The notes: generated from the sequence alone by a model not told the origin. A DNA stretch of 64,000 nucleotides from Planococcus plakortidis (GCF_001687605.2 NZ_CP016539.2:1518501-1582500), one strand, 5' to 3'; shown: positions 36,206-46,436, counted from the stretch's first letter. Numbers and translations: made by a program.

Positions 36206-37306
36206 TTGGGACAATTGAAGCGAACACCTTTGTTTGAATCGTATGCCCGCTATGGCGGGAAGACGATCGATTTCGGCGGATGGGAATTGCCGGTGCAATT
36301 TTCTTCCATCAAAGAAGAGCATGAAGCAGTCCGCACAAAAGCGGGGTTGTTTGATGTCTCCCATATGGGCGAGATTTTCGTATCGGGGCCGGACAGCCTG
36401 CCATATTTGCAAAAATTGCTGACCAACGATGTATCGAAGCTCCAGGAGGGGCAAGCGCACTACACGGCTCTGTGCTATGAAGACGGCGGAACCATCGACG
36501 ACCTGCTTGTCTACAAACTCGGCGATGCCCGCTATCTGCTCGTGGTCAACGCTTCGAATATCGACAAGGATTTCGATTGGATGCAAAACCATCTCGAAGG
36601 CAATGTCGAAATCGATAACGCCTCGGACCGCTTTGGCTTGCTGGCTTTGCAAGGGCCGGTGGCTGAAAAGGTATTGTCTGCGTTGACGGAAGAAGACCTA
36701 TCGGCGATCCGCCCGTTCCGGTTCAAGGATAATGTCGAAGTAGCCGGGCAGCGAGTATTGGTATCGCGCACCGGCTATACGGGAGAAGATGGGTTTGAAA
36801 TCTATGGAAGCCCGGAAGCGGTCACGGCCTTATGGGACCGGATCCTGGAAGCCGGTGAATCGGAAGGCATCGTGCCGGCAGGTTTAGGTGCCCGCGATAC
36901 CTTGCGTTTTGAAGCAGGTCTCGCACTTTATGGGCAAGAGCTATCAAAGGATATCACGCCGCTTGAAGCGGGTATCGGTTTTGCGGTCAAGCTGAAAAAA
37001 GAATCCGATTTTATCGGGAAACAGGCGTTAGCGGAACAGAAAGAAGCTGGGGTGCCGCGAAAATCCGTCGGCATCGAAATGATCGACAAGGGCATCCCGC
37101 GCCATGGCTATGCAGTATACAAGGGTGACGAGAAAATCGGCGAAGTCACGACAGGAACACAATCGCCGACATTGAAGAAGAACATCGGGCTGGCTTTGCT
37201 GGATGCAAACCACAATGAGCTAGGCACGGAAGTGGATGTCGAAATCCGCAACAAGCGCCTGAAAGCAAAAATTGTCGCAGCGCCATTTTATAAACGCTCT
37301 AAATAA
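36206..37306 (+). CDS. gcvT: Glycine cleavage system aminomethyltransferase (T protein)
   Basis: Transfers the aminomethyl carbon from lipoylated H protein to tetrahydrofolate, releasing ammonia. The 366-residue protein shows the folate-binding-fold segments [15 protein letters not shown]-like LLTNDVSKL, and the [18 protein letters not shown] stretch with the catalytic region. The start is TTG 36206, 7 bases after GGAGGGG; the reading frame has no ATG nearby. First gene of gcvT-gcvPA-gcvPB under the glycine riboswitch. Confidence 0.95.
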   Translation: MGQLKRTPLFESYARYGGKTIDFGGWELPVQFSSIKEEHEAVRTKAGLFDVSHMGEIFVSGPDSLPYLQKLLTNDVSKLQEGQAHYTALCYEDGGTIDDLLVYKLGDARYLLVVNASNIDKDFDWMQNHLEGNVEIDNASDRFGLLALQGPVAEKVLSALTEEDLSAIRPFRFKDNVEVAGQRVLVSRTGYTGEDGFEIYGSPEAVTALWDRILEAGESEGIVPAGLGARDTLRFEAGLALYGQELSKDITPLEAGIGFAVKLKKESDFIGKQALAEQKEAGVPRKSVGIEMIDKGIPRHGYAVYKGDEKIGEVTTGTQSPTLKKNIGLALLDANHNELGTEVDVEIRNKRLKAKIVAAPFYKRSK

Positions 37307-37333
37307 TCCGAATAAAGAAGGGGACTGCACACG

Positions 37334-38701
37334 ATGAACCATCGCTATCTACCAATGACTTCCCAAGATGAAAAAGAAATGCTCGAGACGATCGGTGTCC
37401 AATCGATCGGCGAATTGTTTTCGGACATACCTGAAAAAGTACGATTCAAAGGCGAATACAACATCAAGCCTGCTAAATCCGAATCGGCATTGACGAAGGA
37501 ACTGGCACAGCTCGCGGGCAAGAATGCGGATTCGGTCCGGTATGCTTCGTTCCTCGGCGCTGGTGTTTATGACCATTACAAACCGATCATTGTCGATCAC
37601 GTCATTTCCCGTTCTGAATTTTACACGGCCTATACACCTTACCAGCCCGAAATCTCCCAAGGGGAATTGCAGGCGATCTTTGAGTTCCAGACGATGATCG
37701 CGGAAATCACCGGAATGGATATCGCAAACTCCTCCATGTACGACGGTGGCACAGCGCTTGCAGAAGCGGGCATGCTCGCAGCAGGCCAGACGCGCCGCAA
37801 GAAAATTCTCGTATCCCGCGCGGTCCATCCCGAATCACGCGATGTAGTGCGTACTTATGCGCTCGGCCAATCGATCGAAGTAGTGGAAGTCCCGCTCAAA
37901 GACGGCCGTACGGATATCGATGCCCTGAAGGAAATGGTCGATGAAAACACAGCGACCGTCATGATCCAATACCCGAACTTTTTCGGGCAAGTGGAAGATC
38001 TAAAAGAAATCGAACCGATCGTCCATGGAGCGGGAGCGCTCTTCACGGTGTCTTCCAACCCATTAGCGCTTGGCGCCTTGACCCCGCCAGGCAAATTCGG
38101 TGCTGACATTACAGTCGGCGATGCGCAGCCATTCGGCATCCCTGAAGCATTCGGCGGCCCTCATTGCGGCTATTTCGCCGTGACACAGAAATTGATGCGC
38201 AAAGTTCCGGGGCGCCTTGTCGGCGAAACGACAGACGATGAAGGCAGACGCGGATTCGTCCTGACTTTACAAGCGCGCGAACAGCACATCCGCCGCGACA
38301 AAGCCACGTCCAATATTTGTTCGAACCAGGCCTTGAACGCTTTGGCTGCTTCTGTAGCCATGACGGCGCTCGGCAAGGAAGGTACGAAGGAAATCGCGGT
38401 ACAGAACATCACCAAGACCCATTATATGAAGCAGCAGCTGAAAAAATCCGGATTTGAGATCGCTTTTGACGGTGCCCATTTCAATGAAATTGCCGTCAAG
38501 GTCGATTCGTCGGTCAAGAAATTGAATGCGGCTTTATTCGAAAAAGGCATGATCGGCGGCTATGATCTCGGCTTGAGCTACGACGAGTTAAAGGGCCATA
38601 TGCTGATTGCGGTCACGGAACAGCGTTCTAAAGAAGAAATCGACGCGTTTGTACAGGAAATCGATGCATTCGTGCGAGAAACGGAGGCTTCCCATGCATA
38701 A
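37334..38701 (+). CDS. gcvPA: Glycine dehydrogenase (decarboxylating) subunit 1
   Basis: The N-terminal half of the two-subunit P protein that decarboxylates glycine with PLP. The 455-residue protein contains [27 protein letters not shown] and [10 protein letters not shown]. It lacks the PLP lysine, which is on GcvPB, as usual for split P proteins. The last codons overlap the gcvPB start. Confidence 0.95.
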   Translation: MNHRYLPMTSQDEKEMLETIGVQSIGELFSDIPEKVRFKGEYNIKPAKSESALTKELAQLAGKNADSVRYASFLGAGVYDHYKPIIVDHVISRSEFYTAYTPYQPEISQGELQAIFEFQTMIAEITGMDIANSSMYDGGTALAEAGMLAAGQTRRKKILVSRAVHPESRDVVRTYALGQSIEVVEVPLKDGRTDIDALKEMVDENTATVMIQYPNFFGQVEDLKEIEPIVHGAGALFTVSSNPLALGALTPPGKFGADITVGDAQPFGIPEAFGGPHCGYFAVTQKLMRKVPGRLVGETTDDEGRRGFVLTLQAREQHIRRDKATSNICSNQALNALAASVAMTALGKEGTKEIAVQNITKTHYMKQQLKKSGFEIAFDGAHFNEIAVKVDSSVKKLNAALFEKGMIGGYDLGLSYDELKGHMLIAVTEQRSKEEIDAFVQEIDAFVRETEASHA

Positions 38702-40166
38702 GGACAACCAACCACTCATCTTTGAAATGACCAAACAAGGCCGTGTCGGCTACAGCCTGCCGGAACTTGATGTGCCGGAAGTGGATTTGAACGAACTGCT
38801 CGGACAAGAGCTTGTCCGTGAGGAATTTGCAGAATTGCCGGAAGTCTCGGAGCTCGATATCATGCGCCATTACACAGCGCTGTCAAAACGCAATCACGGT
38901 GTCGATTCCGGGTTCTATCCGCTCGGTTCGTGCACGATGAAATACAACCCGAAAATCAATGAATCCGTTGCCCGCTATTCAGGTTTCGCGAACATCCATC
39001 CACTGCAGGAGGAATCGACTGTGCAGGGCGCAATGGAATTGATGTATGACCTTCAGGAACATTTGAAGGAAATCACCGGCATGGACGAAGTGACGCTGCA
39101 GCCGGCTGCAGGCGCACACGGTGAATGGACGGGCCTCATGATGATCCGCGCATTCCACGAAGCGAACGGCGATTTCAACCGCACGAAAGTCATCGTGCCT
39201 GATTCTGCCCACGGAACGAACCCGGCTTCTGCGACAGTCGCCGGTTTCGAAACGGTGACCGTGAAATCGAACGAACACGGGCTTGTCGACCTTGAGGATT
39301 TGAAGCGCGTAGTCGGCGACGACACGGCGGCACTCATGCTGACGAACCCGAACACGCTTGGCCTGTTCGAGGAAGACATTCTCGAGATGGCCTCGATCAT
39401 CCATGGTGTCGGCGGCAAGTTGTATTACGATGGCGCGAACTTGAATGCCGTCATGTCGAAAGCACGCCCTGGCGACATGGGCTTTGATGTCGTCCATTTG
39501 AACTTGCACAAGACCTTCACGGGCCCTCACGGCGGTGGCGGCCCAGGATCTGGCCCAGTCGGCGTGCAAGAGGACCTGATCCCGTATTTGCCGAAGCCGA
39601 TCCTCATCAAGACCGATGAAGGCTTCGCATTCGATTACGACCGCCCTGAATCCATCGGCCGTGTCAAACCGTTCTATGGCAACTTCGGCATCAACGTCCG
39701 CGCCTATACTTATATCCGCACGATGGGGCCGGATGGCTTGAAGAAAGTGACGGAATACGCCGTCTTGAATGCCAATTACATGATGAGACGCCTCGCGCCT
39801 CATTTCGATTTGCCGTACGACCGCCATTGCAAGCATGAATTCGTCTTGAGCGGCCGCCGCCAGAAGAAACTCGGCGTCAGAACACTCGATATGGCGAAAC
39901 GCCTGCTTGATTTCGGTTACCATCCGCCGACGATCTACTTCCCGCTCAACGTGGAAGAAGGCATGATGATCGAGCCGACCGAGACGGAATCAAAAGAGAC
40001 GCTCGATAACTTTATCGATGCGATGATCCAGATTGCGCGTGAAGTGGAAGAAAATCCAGAGATCGTGCAGAATGCACCGCACACGACGGTCATCAACCGG
40101 CTCGATGAAACGAAAGCGGCACGCAAGCCAGTGCTCCGTTACCAGAAGCAGTCAGCTAGCGAATAA
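38694..40166 (+). CDS. gcvPB: Glycine dehydrogenase (decarboxylating) subunit 2
   Basis: This 490-residue PLP-binding half of the P protein carries the lysine in [22 protein letters not shown] (near residue 275). The start at ATG 38694 follows GGAGG and overlaps the gcvPA stop (ATGCATAA), so synthesis of both halves is coupled. The lipoyl H protein (gcvH) is not in this window. Confidence 0.95.
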   Translation: MHKDNQPLIFEMTKQGRVGYSLPELDVPEVDLNELLGQELVREEFAELPEVSELDIMRHYTALSKRNHGVDSGFYPLGSCTMKYNPKINESVARYSGFANIHPLQEESTVQGAMELMYDLQEHLKEITGMDEVTLQPAAGAHGEWTGLMMIRAFHEANGDFNRTKVIVPDSAHGTNPASATVAGFETVTVKSNEHGLVDLEDLKRVVGDDTAALMLTNPNTLGLFEEDILEMASIIHGVGGKLYYDGANLNAVMSKARPGDMGFDVVHLNLHKTFTGPHGGGGPGSGPVGVQEDLIPYLPKPILIKTDEGFAFDYDRPESIGRVKPFYGNFGINVRAYTYIRTMGPDGLKKVTEYAVLNANYMMRRLAPHFDLPYDRHCKHEFVLSGRRQKKLGVRTLDMAKRLLDFGYHPPTIYFPLNVEEGMMIEPTETESKETLDNFIDAMIQIAREVEENPEIVQNAPHTTVINRLDETKAARKPVLRYQKQSASE

Positions 40167-40171
40167 GATAG

Positions 40172-40207
40172 AAAAAATCCCGGATGCATTCGCTTCCGGG
40201 ATTTTTT
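40172..40207. terminator. Bidirectional terminator between gcvPB and yqhL
   Basis: AAAAAATCCCGG/CCGGGATTTTTT arms with a 12-base loop. Confidence 0.9.
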
Positions 40208-40210
40208 CGG

Positions 40211-40591
40211 TTATTTGGATTTGATTTTGCCTGTCCATTTCTTAAAGCCGCCCTGCAATTGGAACAATTGGTCATAGCCTTTTTTCTTCAGGAACAATGC
40301 GACGCGACCGCTTCTTGCACCGTTTTGGTCATATAGGTAGACCGGCTTGTCTGCGCGGATTTCCTTATAGCGCTGGCGCAATTGCGATTGCGGGATATTG
40401 CGCGCCCCGAGGATGTGGCCGGCTGCAAAGTCTTTCGGTTCCCGGACATCGATGAGCTGCGCTTTTCTGTAGCCTTGGATGAATTCTTCCTGGTTCAAGT
40501 CGGTAACTGCCTTGCGGATGCGCAGGAAGGAAACGACCGCAAAAATGAGGATGGCGATGACGACACCCAATGTGATGTACAATAATTCCAC
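40211..40591 (-). CDS. yqhL: Membrane-anchored rhodanese-like protein lacking the catalytic Cys (YqhL)
   Basis: A 126-residue protein with one N-terminal membrane helix (about 3-23) and a cytoplasmic rhodanese fold (LIDVREPKDFAAGHILGARNIP, about 47-68). At the active-site loop it reads YLYDQNGARSGRVA: the sulfur-carrying Cys of classical rhodaneses is absent, with Asp at about its position. A binding or sensing role is more likely than sulfur transfer. GTG 40591 follows AAAGGGG. Confidence 0.82.
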   Translation of the reverse strand: MELLYITLGVVIAILIFAVVSFLRIRKAVTDLNQEEFIQGYRKAQLIDVREPKDFAAGHILGARNIPQSQLRQRYKEIRADKPVYLYDQNGARSGRVALFLKKKGYDQLFQLQGGFKKWTGKIKSK

Positions 40592-40899
40592 TATTCTTGC
40601 CCCTTTCTATACTTCCCCATTATAAGAGATAAGGTGGCGGATATTCAATGGCTATGTTACAGTAATCGAGGCAAATCAGAGGCAATCCTGTGAAGCCTGG
40701 GGGCATGAACCGCATTGCGGCCATCCTTTCGGTTGTCAAGCGAATTCCGCAGGAAATTAACCCGTTTTTTGCGCCAGAATATGCGAACATACGTGTCTTT
40801 CGTCTCATTTTGAAGGAAGTGTGAACGCGTAACCCTTGCCATTGCTCGGTTATTCGGGCAAGACGATTTTCCATCAGAAAAATGTTATTGCGAGTGAGT
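40592..40899. other. Long intergenic region upstream of nrdJ
   Basis: Apart from the NrdR boxes at its right end, I see no supported gene in this gap. A minus-strand frame (40904-40620, 94 codons) begins with TTG without a ribosome site and has no family features. I looked for a cobalamin riboswitch, which would suit a B12-dependent enzyme, but the conserved B12-box elements are not present. Confidence 0.5.
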
Positions 40900-40915
40900 T
40901 TCAATATATAGTATC
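40900..40915 (+). promoter_or_regulatory. NrdR box 1 upstream of nrdJ
   Basis: TTTCAATATATAGTAT agrees with the core CwATATwTwG of the 16-bp NrdR consensus. Its core starts 32 bases before that of box 2, three helical turns. Confidence 0.75.
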
Positions 40916-40931
40916 ATGGGAAATGTAATAA

Positions 40932-40947
40932 TACTATATATAGTGTT
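40932..40947 (+). promoter_or_regulatory. NrdR box 2 upstream of nrdJ
   Basis: ATACTATATATAGTGT is nearly a perfect NrdR palindrome. It ends 32 bases before the nrdJ start codon. NrdR with bound (d)ATP represses ribonucleotide reductase genes from such box pairs. Confidence 0.8.
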
Positions 40948-40979
40948 CACTCCATATAATACAAAGGAGGATTTGTCAA

Positions 40980-43538
40980 ATGGTTTCAGCCACACAATCC
41001 GATTATACATTAAACATTGAATCATTGAACAAAGACATCGAGGCTTTCCCTCAAGTCCATGCAATCACGAAGGATATGAAGAAGACCCATAAAGGCGTCT
41101 CCCGCCTGGTCATGATCGACCGCTATTCCTTCAAGGATACCAGCAAGAGCACGTTGAAGCCTGGTGATTTCGTCGTTCTGACAGTCAAGGAAGACCCGAA
41201 ATTCCCTGCGCGCGGGCTTGGATATATCGTTTCGATCGATAAAGATGCGAACAAGGCGCGCGTATGGATCGAAGAGGATTACCGCAGTGCGATCGACAAT
41301 CCTGAAGAAGTGGAACAAGGCATCGTCAACCGCCCGATCGATGTCATCGAGAAACCGCTCGAAGTGTTTTATGAGCAAATCGCCAAACGCAACGCCACAG
41401 GCCTTTCCGCAGTCGAGAAAACGCCTGAAAAGCAAAGCGAATGGTTCGAAAAATTCTACGAGCAACTCGTCAACTTGAATTTCGTGCCGGCCGGCCGCGT
41501 CCTTTACGGTGCAGGCGCCGAGACAGATGTCACCTATTTTAACTGCTACGTGATGCCTTTTGTTGCCGATTCACGGGAAGGCATATCTGACCATCGCAAG
41601 CAAGTGATGGAAATCATGAGCCGGGGCGGCGGCGTCGGGACGAACGGATCGACACTTCGCCCGCGCAATACACTCGCCCGTGGTGTCAACGGCAAATCAT
41701 CCGGTTCCGTATCCTGGCTGGACGATATCGCCAAACTGACGCATCTGGTCGAACAGGGCGGTTCGCGCCGCGGTGCGCAGATGATTATGCTTGCCGACTG
41801 GCATCCGGATATCGTAGAGTTCATCATTTCCAAAATGCAGAATCCGCGTATACTGCGGTACTTGATCGAAAATACCCAAGACGAGACGATCAAGCGCCTC
41901 GCGAACGATAAATTGAAGTTCAAGCCTTTGACGGAGCAGGAAGAAGCGATGTATCAAGGTTTGCTTAACTACCGTGCCATCCCGGGCATGGGCGGATTCA
42001 ATGAGAAGATCATGCGTGATGCGGAGACGAAACTGCGCGATGGCGGCACATTCTCCGTCCATAACGAAGAATTCCTCACCGGCGCCAATATTTCCGTCAC
42101 CTTGACGAAGGATTTCATGGAAGCGGTCGAAAAAGACAGTGATTTCGAATTGCGTTTCCCGGCGGTCGAATCATACTCACCGGAAGAGATGGCCATCTAC
42201 AACGAAGAATGGCATAAGATCGGCGATGTGCGTGAATGGGAGCGTCTCGGGCACAAAGTCCGCACCTATCGTGTCATTAAAGCGCGCGAACTGTGGAATT
42301 TGATCAATGTGTGCGCAACATACTCGGCAGAACCCGGCATCTTCTTTATCGACAACGCCAATGAAAAGACGAACGCGACAGCTTACGGACAAAAAGTCGT
42401 GGCGACGAACCCTTGCGGAGAACAGCCGCTCGCGCCATACTCCGTGTGCAACTTGGCGGCCGTCAATTTGGCACGCTTCGCCGATCCGAAAACGAAGCAA
42501 GTCGATTTTGAAGCGCTGAAAGAAACGGTGCGCGTCGGGGTCCGCATGCAGGATAATGTCATCGACGCAACGCCTTATTTCCTGGAGGAAAACCGCGTGC
42601 AGGCGCTCGGCGAACGCCGCGTAGGGCTTGGCGTCATGGGCCTCGCTGACTTGCTCATCTATTCCGACCGTGAATACGGTTCGCCGGAGGGCAATGAGCT
42701 GGTCGATGAAATCTTCAAGACCATTGCGGTTGCCGCATACGAAGCATCCACTGAACTCGCTGAAGAGCGCGGCAGTTTCCCGTTCCTCGTCGGCGAAACA
42801 GACGCGGAAACCGAGAATCTTCGCCGTGCTTTCACGGAAACCGGCTTTATGCAAGGCATGCCAGAAGAAATCCGCCAGGCGGTAATGGCTAAAGGAATCC
42901 GCAACTCGCACTTGTTGACGGTGGCGCCGACTGGCTCGACCGGGACGATGGTCGGGGTATCGACAGGTCTCGAACCATATTATTCATTCACCTACTACCG
43001 CAGCGGCCGCCTCGGGAAATTCATCGAAGTGAAAGCGGATATTGTTCGCGAATACTTGAAGAACAACCCGGACGCAGACGAAGACAATCTGCCGGAAGCA
43101 TTTGTCACATCCATGGACCTTGCGCCGGAAGCGCATGCGGACGTACAGTGCATCATCCAGCGTTGGATCGATTCCTCGATCTCGAAAACCGTCAATGCGC
43201 CAAAAGGCTATACGGTGGAACAGGTCGAAGGCGTCTATGAGCGTCTTTACAGAGGCGGTGCCAAAGGCGGCACAGTGTATGTCGATGGTAGCCGCGATTC
43301 ACAAGTGCTGACTTTGAGAGCGGAAGACAATACGTTCGAAGAAGAGCATAAAGAAGAAGACACCGGCAAGCGCCCGGTCGTCTTGATCGATACCATCCAG
43401 GATTTGCGTTCGACCAATGTCACGATTGGATCGGAAGTCGGCAATACCTGCCCTGTCTGCCGTAAAGGGACAGTGGAAGAAATGGGCGGATGCAACACAT
43501 GCACAAACTGTGCAGCCCAATTGAAATGCGGATTGTAA
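40980..43538 (+). CDS. nrdJ: Adenosylcobalamin-dependent (class II) ribonucleotide reductase
   Basis: Makes deoxyribonucleotides using a cobalamin-derived thiyl radical. The 852-residue single chain has the finger-loop region NPCGEQPLAPYSVCNLAAVNL with the active-site cysteines, and the substrate segment TVAPTGSTGTM. A C-terminal Cys-rich module (CPVCRKGTVEEMGGCNTCTNC) precedes the final redox LKCGL. AAAGGAGG precedes ATG 40980. B. subtilis does not use a class II enzyme, so this is a lineage-specific insertion in the yqh synteny block. Confidence 0.95.
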   Translation: MVSATQSDYTLNIESLNKDIEAFPQVHAITKDMKKTHKGVSRLVMIDRYSFKDTSKSTLKPGDFVVLTVKEDPKFPARGLGYIVSIDKDANKARVWIEEDYRSAIDNPEEVEQGIVNRPIDVIEKPLEVFYEQIAKRNATGLSAVEKTPEKQSEWFEKFYEQLVNLNFVPAGRVLYGAGAETDVTYFNCYVMPFVADSREGISDHRKQVMEIMSRGGGVGTNGSTLRPRNTLARGVNGKSSGSVSWLDDIAKLTHLVEQGGSRRGAQMIMLADWHPDIVEFIISKMQNPRILRYLIENTQDETIKRLANDKLKFKPLTEQEEAMYQGLLNYRAIPGMGGFNEKIMRDAETKLRDGGTFSVHNEEFLTGANISVTLTKDFMEAVEKDSDFELRFPAVESYSPEEMAIYNEEWHKIGDVREWERLGHKVRTYRVIKARELWNLINVCATYSAEPGIFFIDNANEKTNATAYGQKVVATNPCGEQPLAPYSVCNLAAVNLARFADPKTKQVDFEALKETVRVGVRMQDNVIDATPYFLEENRVQALGERRVGLGVMGLADLLIYSDREYGSPEGNELVDEIFKTIAVAAYEASTELAEERGSFPFLVGETDAETENLRRAFTETGFMQGMPEEIRQAVMAKGIRNSHLLTVAPTGSTGTMVGVSTGLEPYYSFTYYRSGRLGKFIEVKADIVREYLKNNPDADEDNLPEAFVTSMDLAPEAHADVQCIIQRWIDSSISKTVNAPKGYTVEQVEGVYERLYRGGAKGGTVYVDGSRDSQVLTLRAEDNTFEEEHKEEDTGKRPVVLIDTIQDLRSTNVTIGSEVGNTCPVCRKGTVEEMGGCNTCTNCAAQLKCGL

Positions 43539-43579
43539 CAGATCCGTGCGCCCTGGGAACACCCCGGGGCCGGAAGGGA

Positions 43580-43610
43580 GCGGAAGCCAACATAGGCTTC
43601 CGCTTTTTTT
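43580..43610 (+). terminator. Terminator after nrdJ
   Basis: A perfect 9-bp stem GCGGAAGCC/GGCTTCCGC, 6-base loop and seven T. Confidence 0.92.
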
Positions 43611-43698
43611 CGGGCTTGAGGGACCTGCTTTCCTGCTTGCCGCCGATAATACGTATGCTAGAATGGAAAAGGAACGCAAAGAAAGGGGTGCAAGGGGC

Positions 43699-44139
43699 AT
43701 GAGAGTCTTGGTGTTGAACGGTCCCAACTTGAACCGTCTTGGGAAACGCGACAAACAAAAGTACGGCAGCTTCACGTTACAGGAACTTGAACGGGAACTG
43801 CAGGAGTTCGCCGATGGGGAAGGCTTCGAACTGATCTGCCGCCAGTCCAATCATGAAGGCGAACTGATCGATTGGATCCACGGCGCGGACGATGATGCCA
43901 TTTCCGGCATCGTCTTGAATGCCGGTGCGTATACGCATACAAGCATCGCTATCCGCGATGCCATCGAATCGATCCAAGTGCCGGTCGTCGAAGTACATAT
44001 TTCCAATATCCATGGGCGTGAAGAGTTCCGCCACCATTCCCATATCGCCCCGGTAGCAATTGGCCAAATCGCCGGCTTCGGCAAGGACGTCTACCGGCTG
44101 GGGCTCCAGGCACTCCTGCTTCGACAACAGAAAGGATGA
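43699..44139 (+). CDS. aroQ: 3-dehydroquinate dehydratase, type II
   Basis: Third step of the shikimate pathway; 146 residues form the flavodoxin-like dodecameric type. Conserved segments: VLNGPNLNRLGKRDKQKYGS (active-site lid with Tyr), NAGAYTHTSIAIRDAI and VEVHISNIHGREEFRHHS. ATG 43699 follows AAGGGG. Its stop overlaps the first possible ATG of the next gene, as in B. subtilis yqhS-yqhT. Confidence 0.95.
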   Translation: MRVLVLNGPNLNRLGKRDKQKYGSFTLQELERELQEFADGEGFELICRQSNHEGELIDWIHGADDDAISGIVLNAGAYTHTSIAIRDAIESIQVPVVEVHISNIHGREEFRHHSHIAPVAIGQIAGFGKDVYRLGLQALLLRQQKG

Positions 44140-44144
44140 AACTG

Positions 44145-45203
44145 ATGAAATTGATGAAACTGCGCGAACAAATGCAAAAGCGGGAATTGGATTCCCTGCT
44201 GGTGACAAATCCGTACAATCTTCGTTTTATTACAGGCTTCACCGGAACGGCCGGGCTTGCGCTCATTACGCCGAATGACGCCTGGTTCATTACCGACTTC
44301 CGTTACACCGAGCAGGCAGGGGAACAAGTCAAGGAATTCAAGGTGGTGCAGGCACAAAAAGGCTTGATTGACGAAGTGGCGCGCATTGCCGGGGAAGCGG
44401 CGGTCGAGCGGCTGGCTTTCGAACAGGATTATATGACCTTTGCGACCTATTCGCAGTATCAGGAAAAACTAACCGCGACGCTCGAACCGGTAAGCGGGGT
44501 GATCGAAAAGCTGCGCATGGTGAAATCACCGGAAGAACTAGAGGTGCTGAAAGCGGCAGCCAAGATCGCCGACGATGCATTCGAACATATTTGCTCGTAC
44601 ATTAAGGCGGGAATGACAGAACTGGAAGTTTCCAATGAACTGGAATTCTTCATGCGTTCACAAGGCGCGACTTCCTCTTCATTCGACATCATCGTCGCCT
44701 CGGGCTTGCGTTCTGCGTTGCCGCATGGCGTTGCGTCCGATAAAAAAATCGAACAAGGCGATCTCATCACGCTCGATTTCGGCGCATTGTACAATGGCTA
44801 CGTATCTGACATCACGCGCACCGTTGCGGTCGGCGAACCTTCCGACAAGCTCAAGGAAATCTATCAAGTAGTGCTGGATTCACAAATGTTGGCACTCGAG
44901 AAAATCAAGCCGGGCATGACCGGGATCGAAGCGGATGCCATCGCTCGCGATTACATCAAATCTAAAGGCTACGGGGAAGCGTTCGGTCACTCGACAGGGC
45001 ACGGCATCGGGCTCGAGGTCCACGAAGGGCCAGGGTTGTCGTTCCGCTCGGAAACCGTCCTTGAACCGGGCATGGCTGTGACGGTCGAACCGGGCATCTA
45101 TTTGCCGGGAATTGGCGGAGTGCGCATCGAAGATGATATACTGATTACCGAAACGGGGAATGAACGCTTGACGCATTCTTCCAAAGAGCTTCGCATTTTA
45201 TAA
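44145..45203 (+). CDS. yqhT: Xaa-Pro peptidase family M24 (YqhT)
   Basis: A metallo-aminopeptidase of 352 residues. The creatinase-like N-terminal domain is followed by the pita-bread catalytic domain with the five metal ligands in [44 protein letters not shown] and [11 protein letters not shown]. Three in-frame ATGs (44136, 44145, 44154) arise from a 9-base repeat; 44145 lies 8 bases after AAAGGA and is preferred. It is probably cotranscribed with aroQ and efp. Confidence 0.9.
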   Translation: MKLMKLREQMQKRELDSLLVTNPYNLRFITGFTGTAGLALITPNDAWFITDFRYTEQAGEQVKEFKVVQAQKGLIDEVARIAGEAAVERLAFEQDYMTFATYSQYQEKLTATLEPVSGVIEKLRMVKSPEELEVLKAAAKIADDAFEHICSYIKAGMTELEVSNELEFFMRSQGATSSSFDIIVASGLRSALPHGVASDKKIEQGDLITLDFGALYNGYVSDITRTVAVGEPSDKLKEIYQVVLDSQMLALEKIKPGMTGIEADAIARDYIKSKGYGEAFGHSTGHGIGLEVHEGPGLSFRSETVLEPGMAVTVEPGIYLPGIGGVRIEDDILITETGNERLTHSSKELRIL

Positions 45204-45220
45204 TAAACGGAGGAACTACA

Positions 45221-45781
45221 ATGATTTCAGTAAATGATTTTAAAACAGGATTGACCATCGAAGTGGATAACGATATTTGGCGCGTGATGGAATTCCAGCA
45301 CGTAAAACCGGGTAAAGGCGCAGCATTCGTTCGCTCGAAGCTACGCAATTTGCGCACGGGAGCGGTCAACGAAAAAACATTCCGCGCCGGCGAAAAAGTG
45401 GCGAAAGCGCAGATCGATAACCGCAAGATGCAGTATTTGTACGCAAGTGGCGATATGCATGCGTTCATGGACACGGAAACATACGACCAGATCGAATTGC
45501 CGGAAAAAAGCATTGAATATGAACTGAAATTCCTCCAGGAAAACATGGAAGTACAGGTCATCCAATACCACGGCGAAGTGCTTGGCGTCGAATTGCCGAA
45601 CACGGTCGTCCTCGAAGTGGCTGAAACAGACCCGGGCATCAAGGGAGACACAGCGAGCGGTGGTTCAAAACCGGCGATCCTGACAACGGGCCTATCCGTG
45701 CAGGTGCCGTTCTTCATCAACCAAGGGGATAAACTAATCATCAATACCACCGATTCTTCGTACGTATCCCGCGCTCAATAA
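45221..45781 (+). CDS. efp: Translation elongation factor P
   Basis: Relieves ribosome stalling at polyproline stretches. The 186-residue, three-domain protein has the loop [20 protein letters not shown], with Lys32 at the tip that B. subtilis modifies with 5-aminopentanol. The C-terminus carries [26 protein letters not shown] precedes ATG 45221. Confidence 0.97.
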   Translation: MISVNDFKTGLTIEVDNDIWRVMEFQHVKPGKGAAFVRSKLRNLRTGAVNEKTFRAGEKVAKAQIDNRKMQYLYASGDMHAFMDTETYDQIELPEKSIEYELKFLQENMEVQVIQYHGEVLGVELPNTVVLEVAETDPGIKGDTASGGSKPAILTTGLSVQVPFFINQGDKLIINTTDSSYVSRAQ

Positions 45782-45786
45782 GTAGG

Positions 45787-45814
45787 AAAGGCCTCTTTTA
45801 TGAGGCCTTTTTTT
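45787..45814 (+). terminator. Terminator after efp
   Basis: AAAGGCCTC/GAGGCCTTT stem with a 5-base loop and a T run. Confidence 0.9.
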
Positions 45815-45906
45815 AAAAAAACAGCCTCGCTATTTCAAAATGATTCAAAAAAGTCTAAAATGGAGAGGTAGCTAAAAATAATACATAACAGGGGAGTAGG
45901 TATAAT

Positions 45907-46422
45907 ATGAAAATCCAAGAAATTCGCGAAATCATTAAATTGGTGGATAATTCTTCCATCAACGAATTCAGCTATGAATTCGATGGGGTCAAAGTCAAGA
46001 TGAAGAAGAATTCAGCCGGCTCTGCACAGCCGTCGGCAACGGTACAGCCGCAAGTGGCAGAAGAGCCTGCACAGGCGCCTGCGCCGGCAGCCCCGAAACA
46101 GGCGGAACCAACTCAAGCTGCGCCGACAGAACAGCCTGTCCAAACGGAAACTGCTGAGCCTGCGGGCGCGTCCAATGAAGACTTGCACAAAATCCTGTCT
46201 CCGATGGTCGGCACGTTCTATCAATCGCCGTCACCGGAAGATGATCCATACGTGGCTGTAGGGACAAAAGTTTCTTCAGACCAAGTCGTTTGCATCGTTG
46301 AAGCGATGAAGCTCTTTAACGAAATCGAAGCAGAAGTGGATGGGGAAATCGCTGAGATCCTAGTCAAAGATGGCCAGTTGGTCGAATACGGTCAGCCATT
46401 GTTCCTCGTAAAAGCAAACTAA
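45907..46422 (+). CDS. accB: Biotin carboxyl carrier protein of acetyl-CoA carboxylase
   Basis: Carries carboxybiotin between AccC and AccDA in fatty acid synthesis. The 171-residue protein has an N-terminal helical domain, a Pro/Ala/Gln-rich linker (about 40-90) and the biotinyl domain with Lys135 in VEAMKLF. It lies 125 bases after efp, where B. subtilis carries yqhV and the spoIIIA operon. AGGGGAG precedes ATG 45907. Confidence 0.96.
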   Translation: MKIQEIREIIKLVDNSSINEFSYEFDGVKVKMKKNSAGSAQPSATVQPQVAEEPAQAPAPAAPKQAEPTQAAPTEQPVQTETAEPAGASNEDLHKILSPMVGTFYQSPSPEDDPYVAVGTKVSSDQVVCIVEAMKLFNEIEAEVDGEIAEILVKDGQLVEYGQPLFLVKAN

Positions 46423-46436
46423 GGGGGGAGCTGACG

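Noticed and set aside
38979..39923. 314-codon minus-strand frame inside gcvPB
   Set aside because: Antisense shadow of a highly conserved gene with strong codon bias; composition is His/Arg/Asp-rich without domains.
40592..40899. Cobalamin riboswitch before nrdJ
   Set aside because: The B12-box and GCCACTG-type elements are not found on either strand.
40620..40904. 94-codon minus-strand frame upstream of nrdJ
   Set aside because: TTG start with no ribosome site, no recognisable family, and its start region overlaps NrdR box 1.
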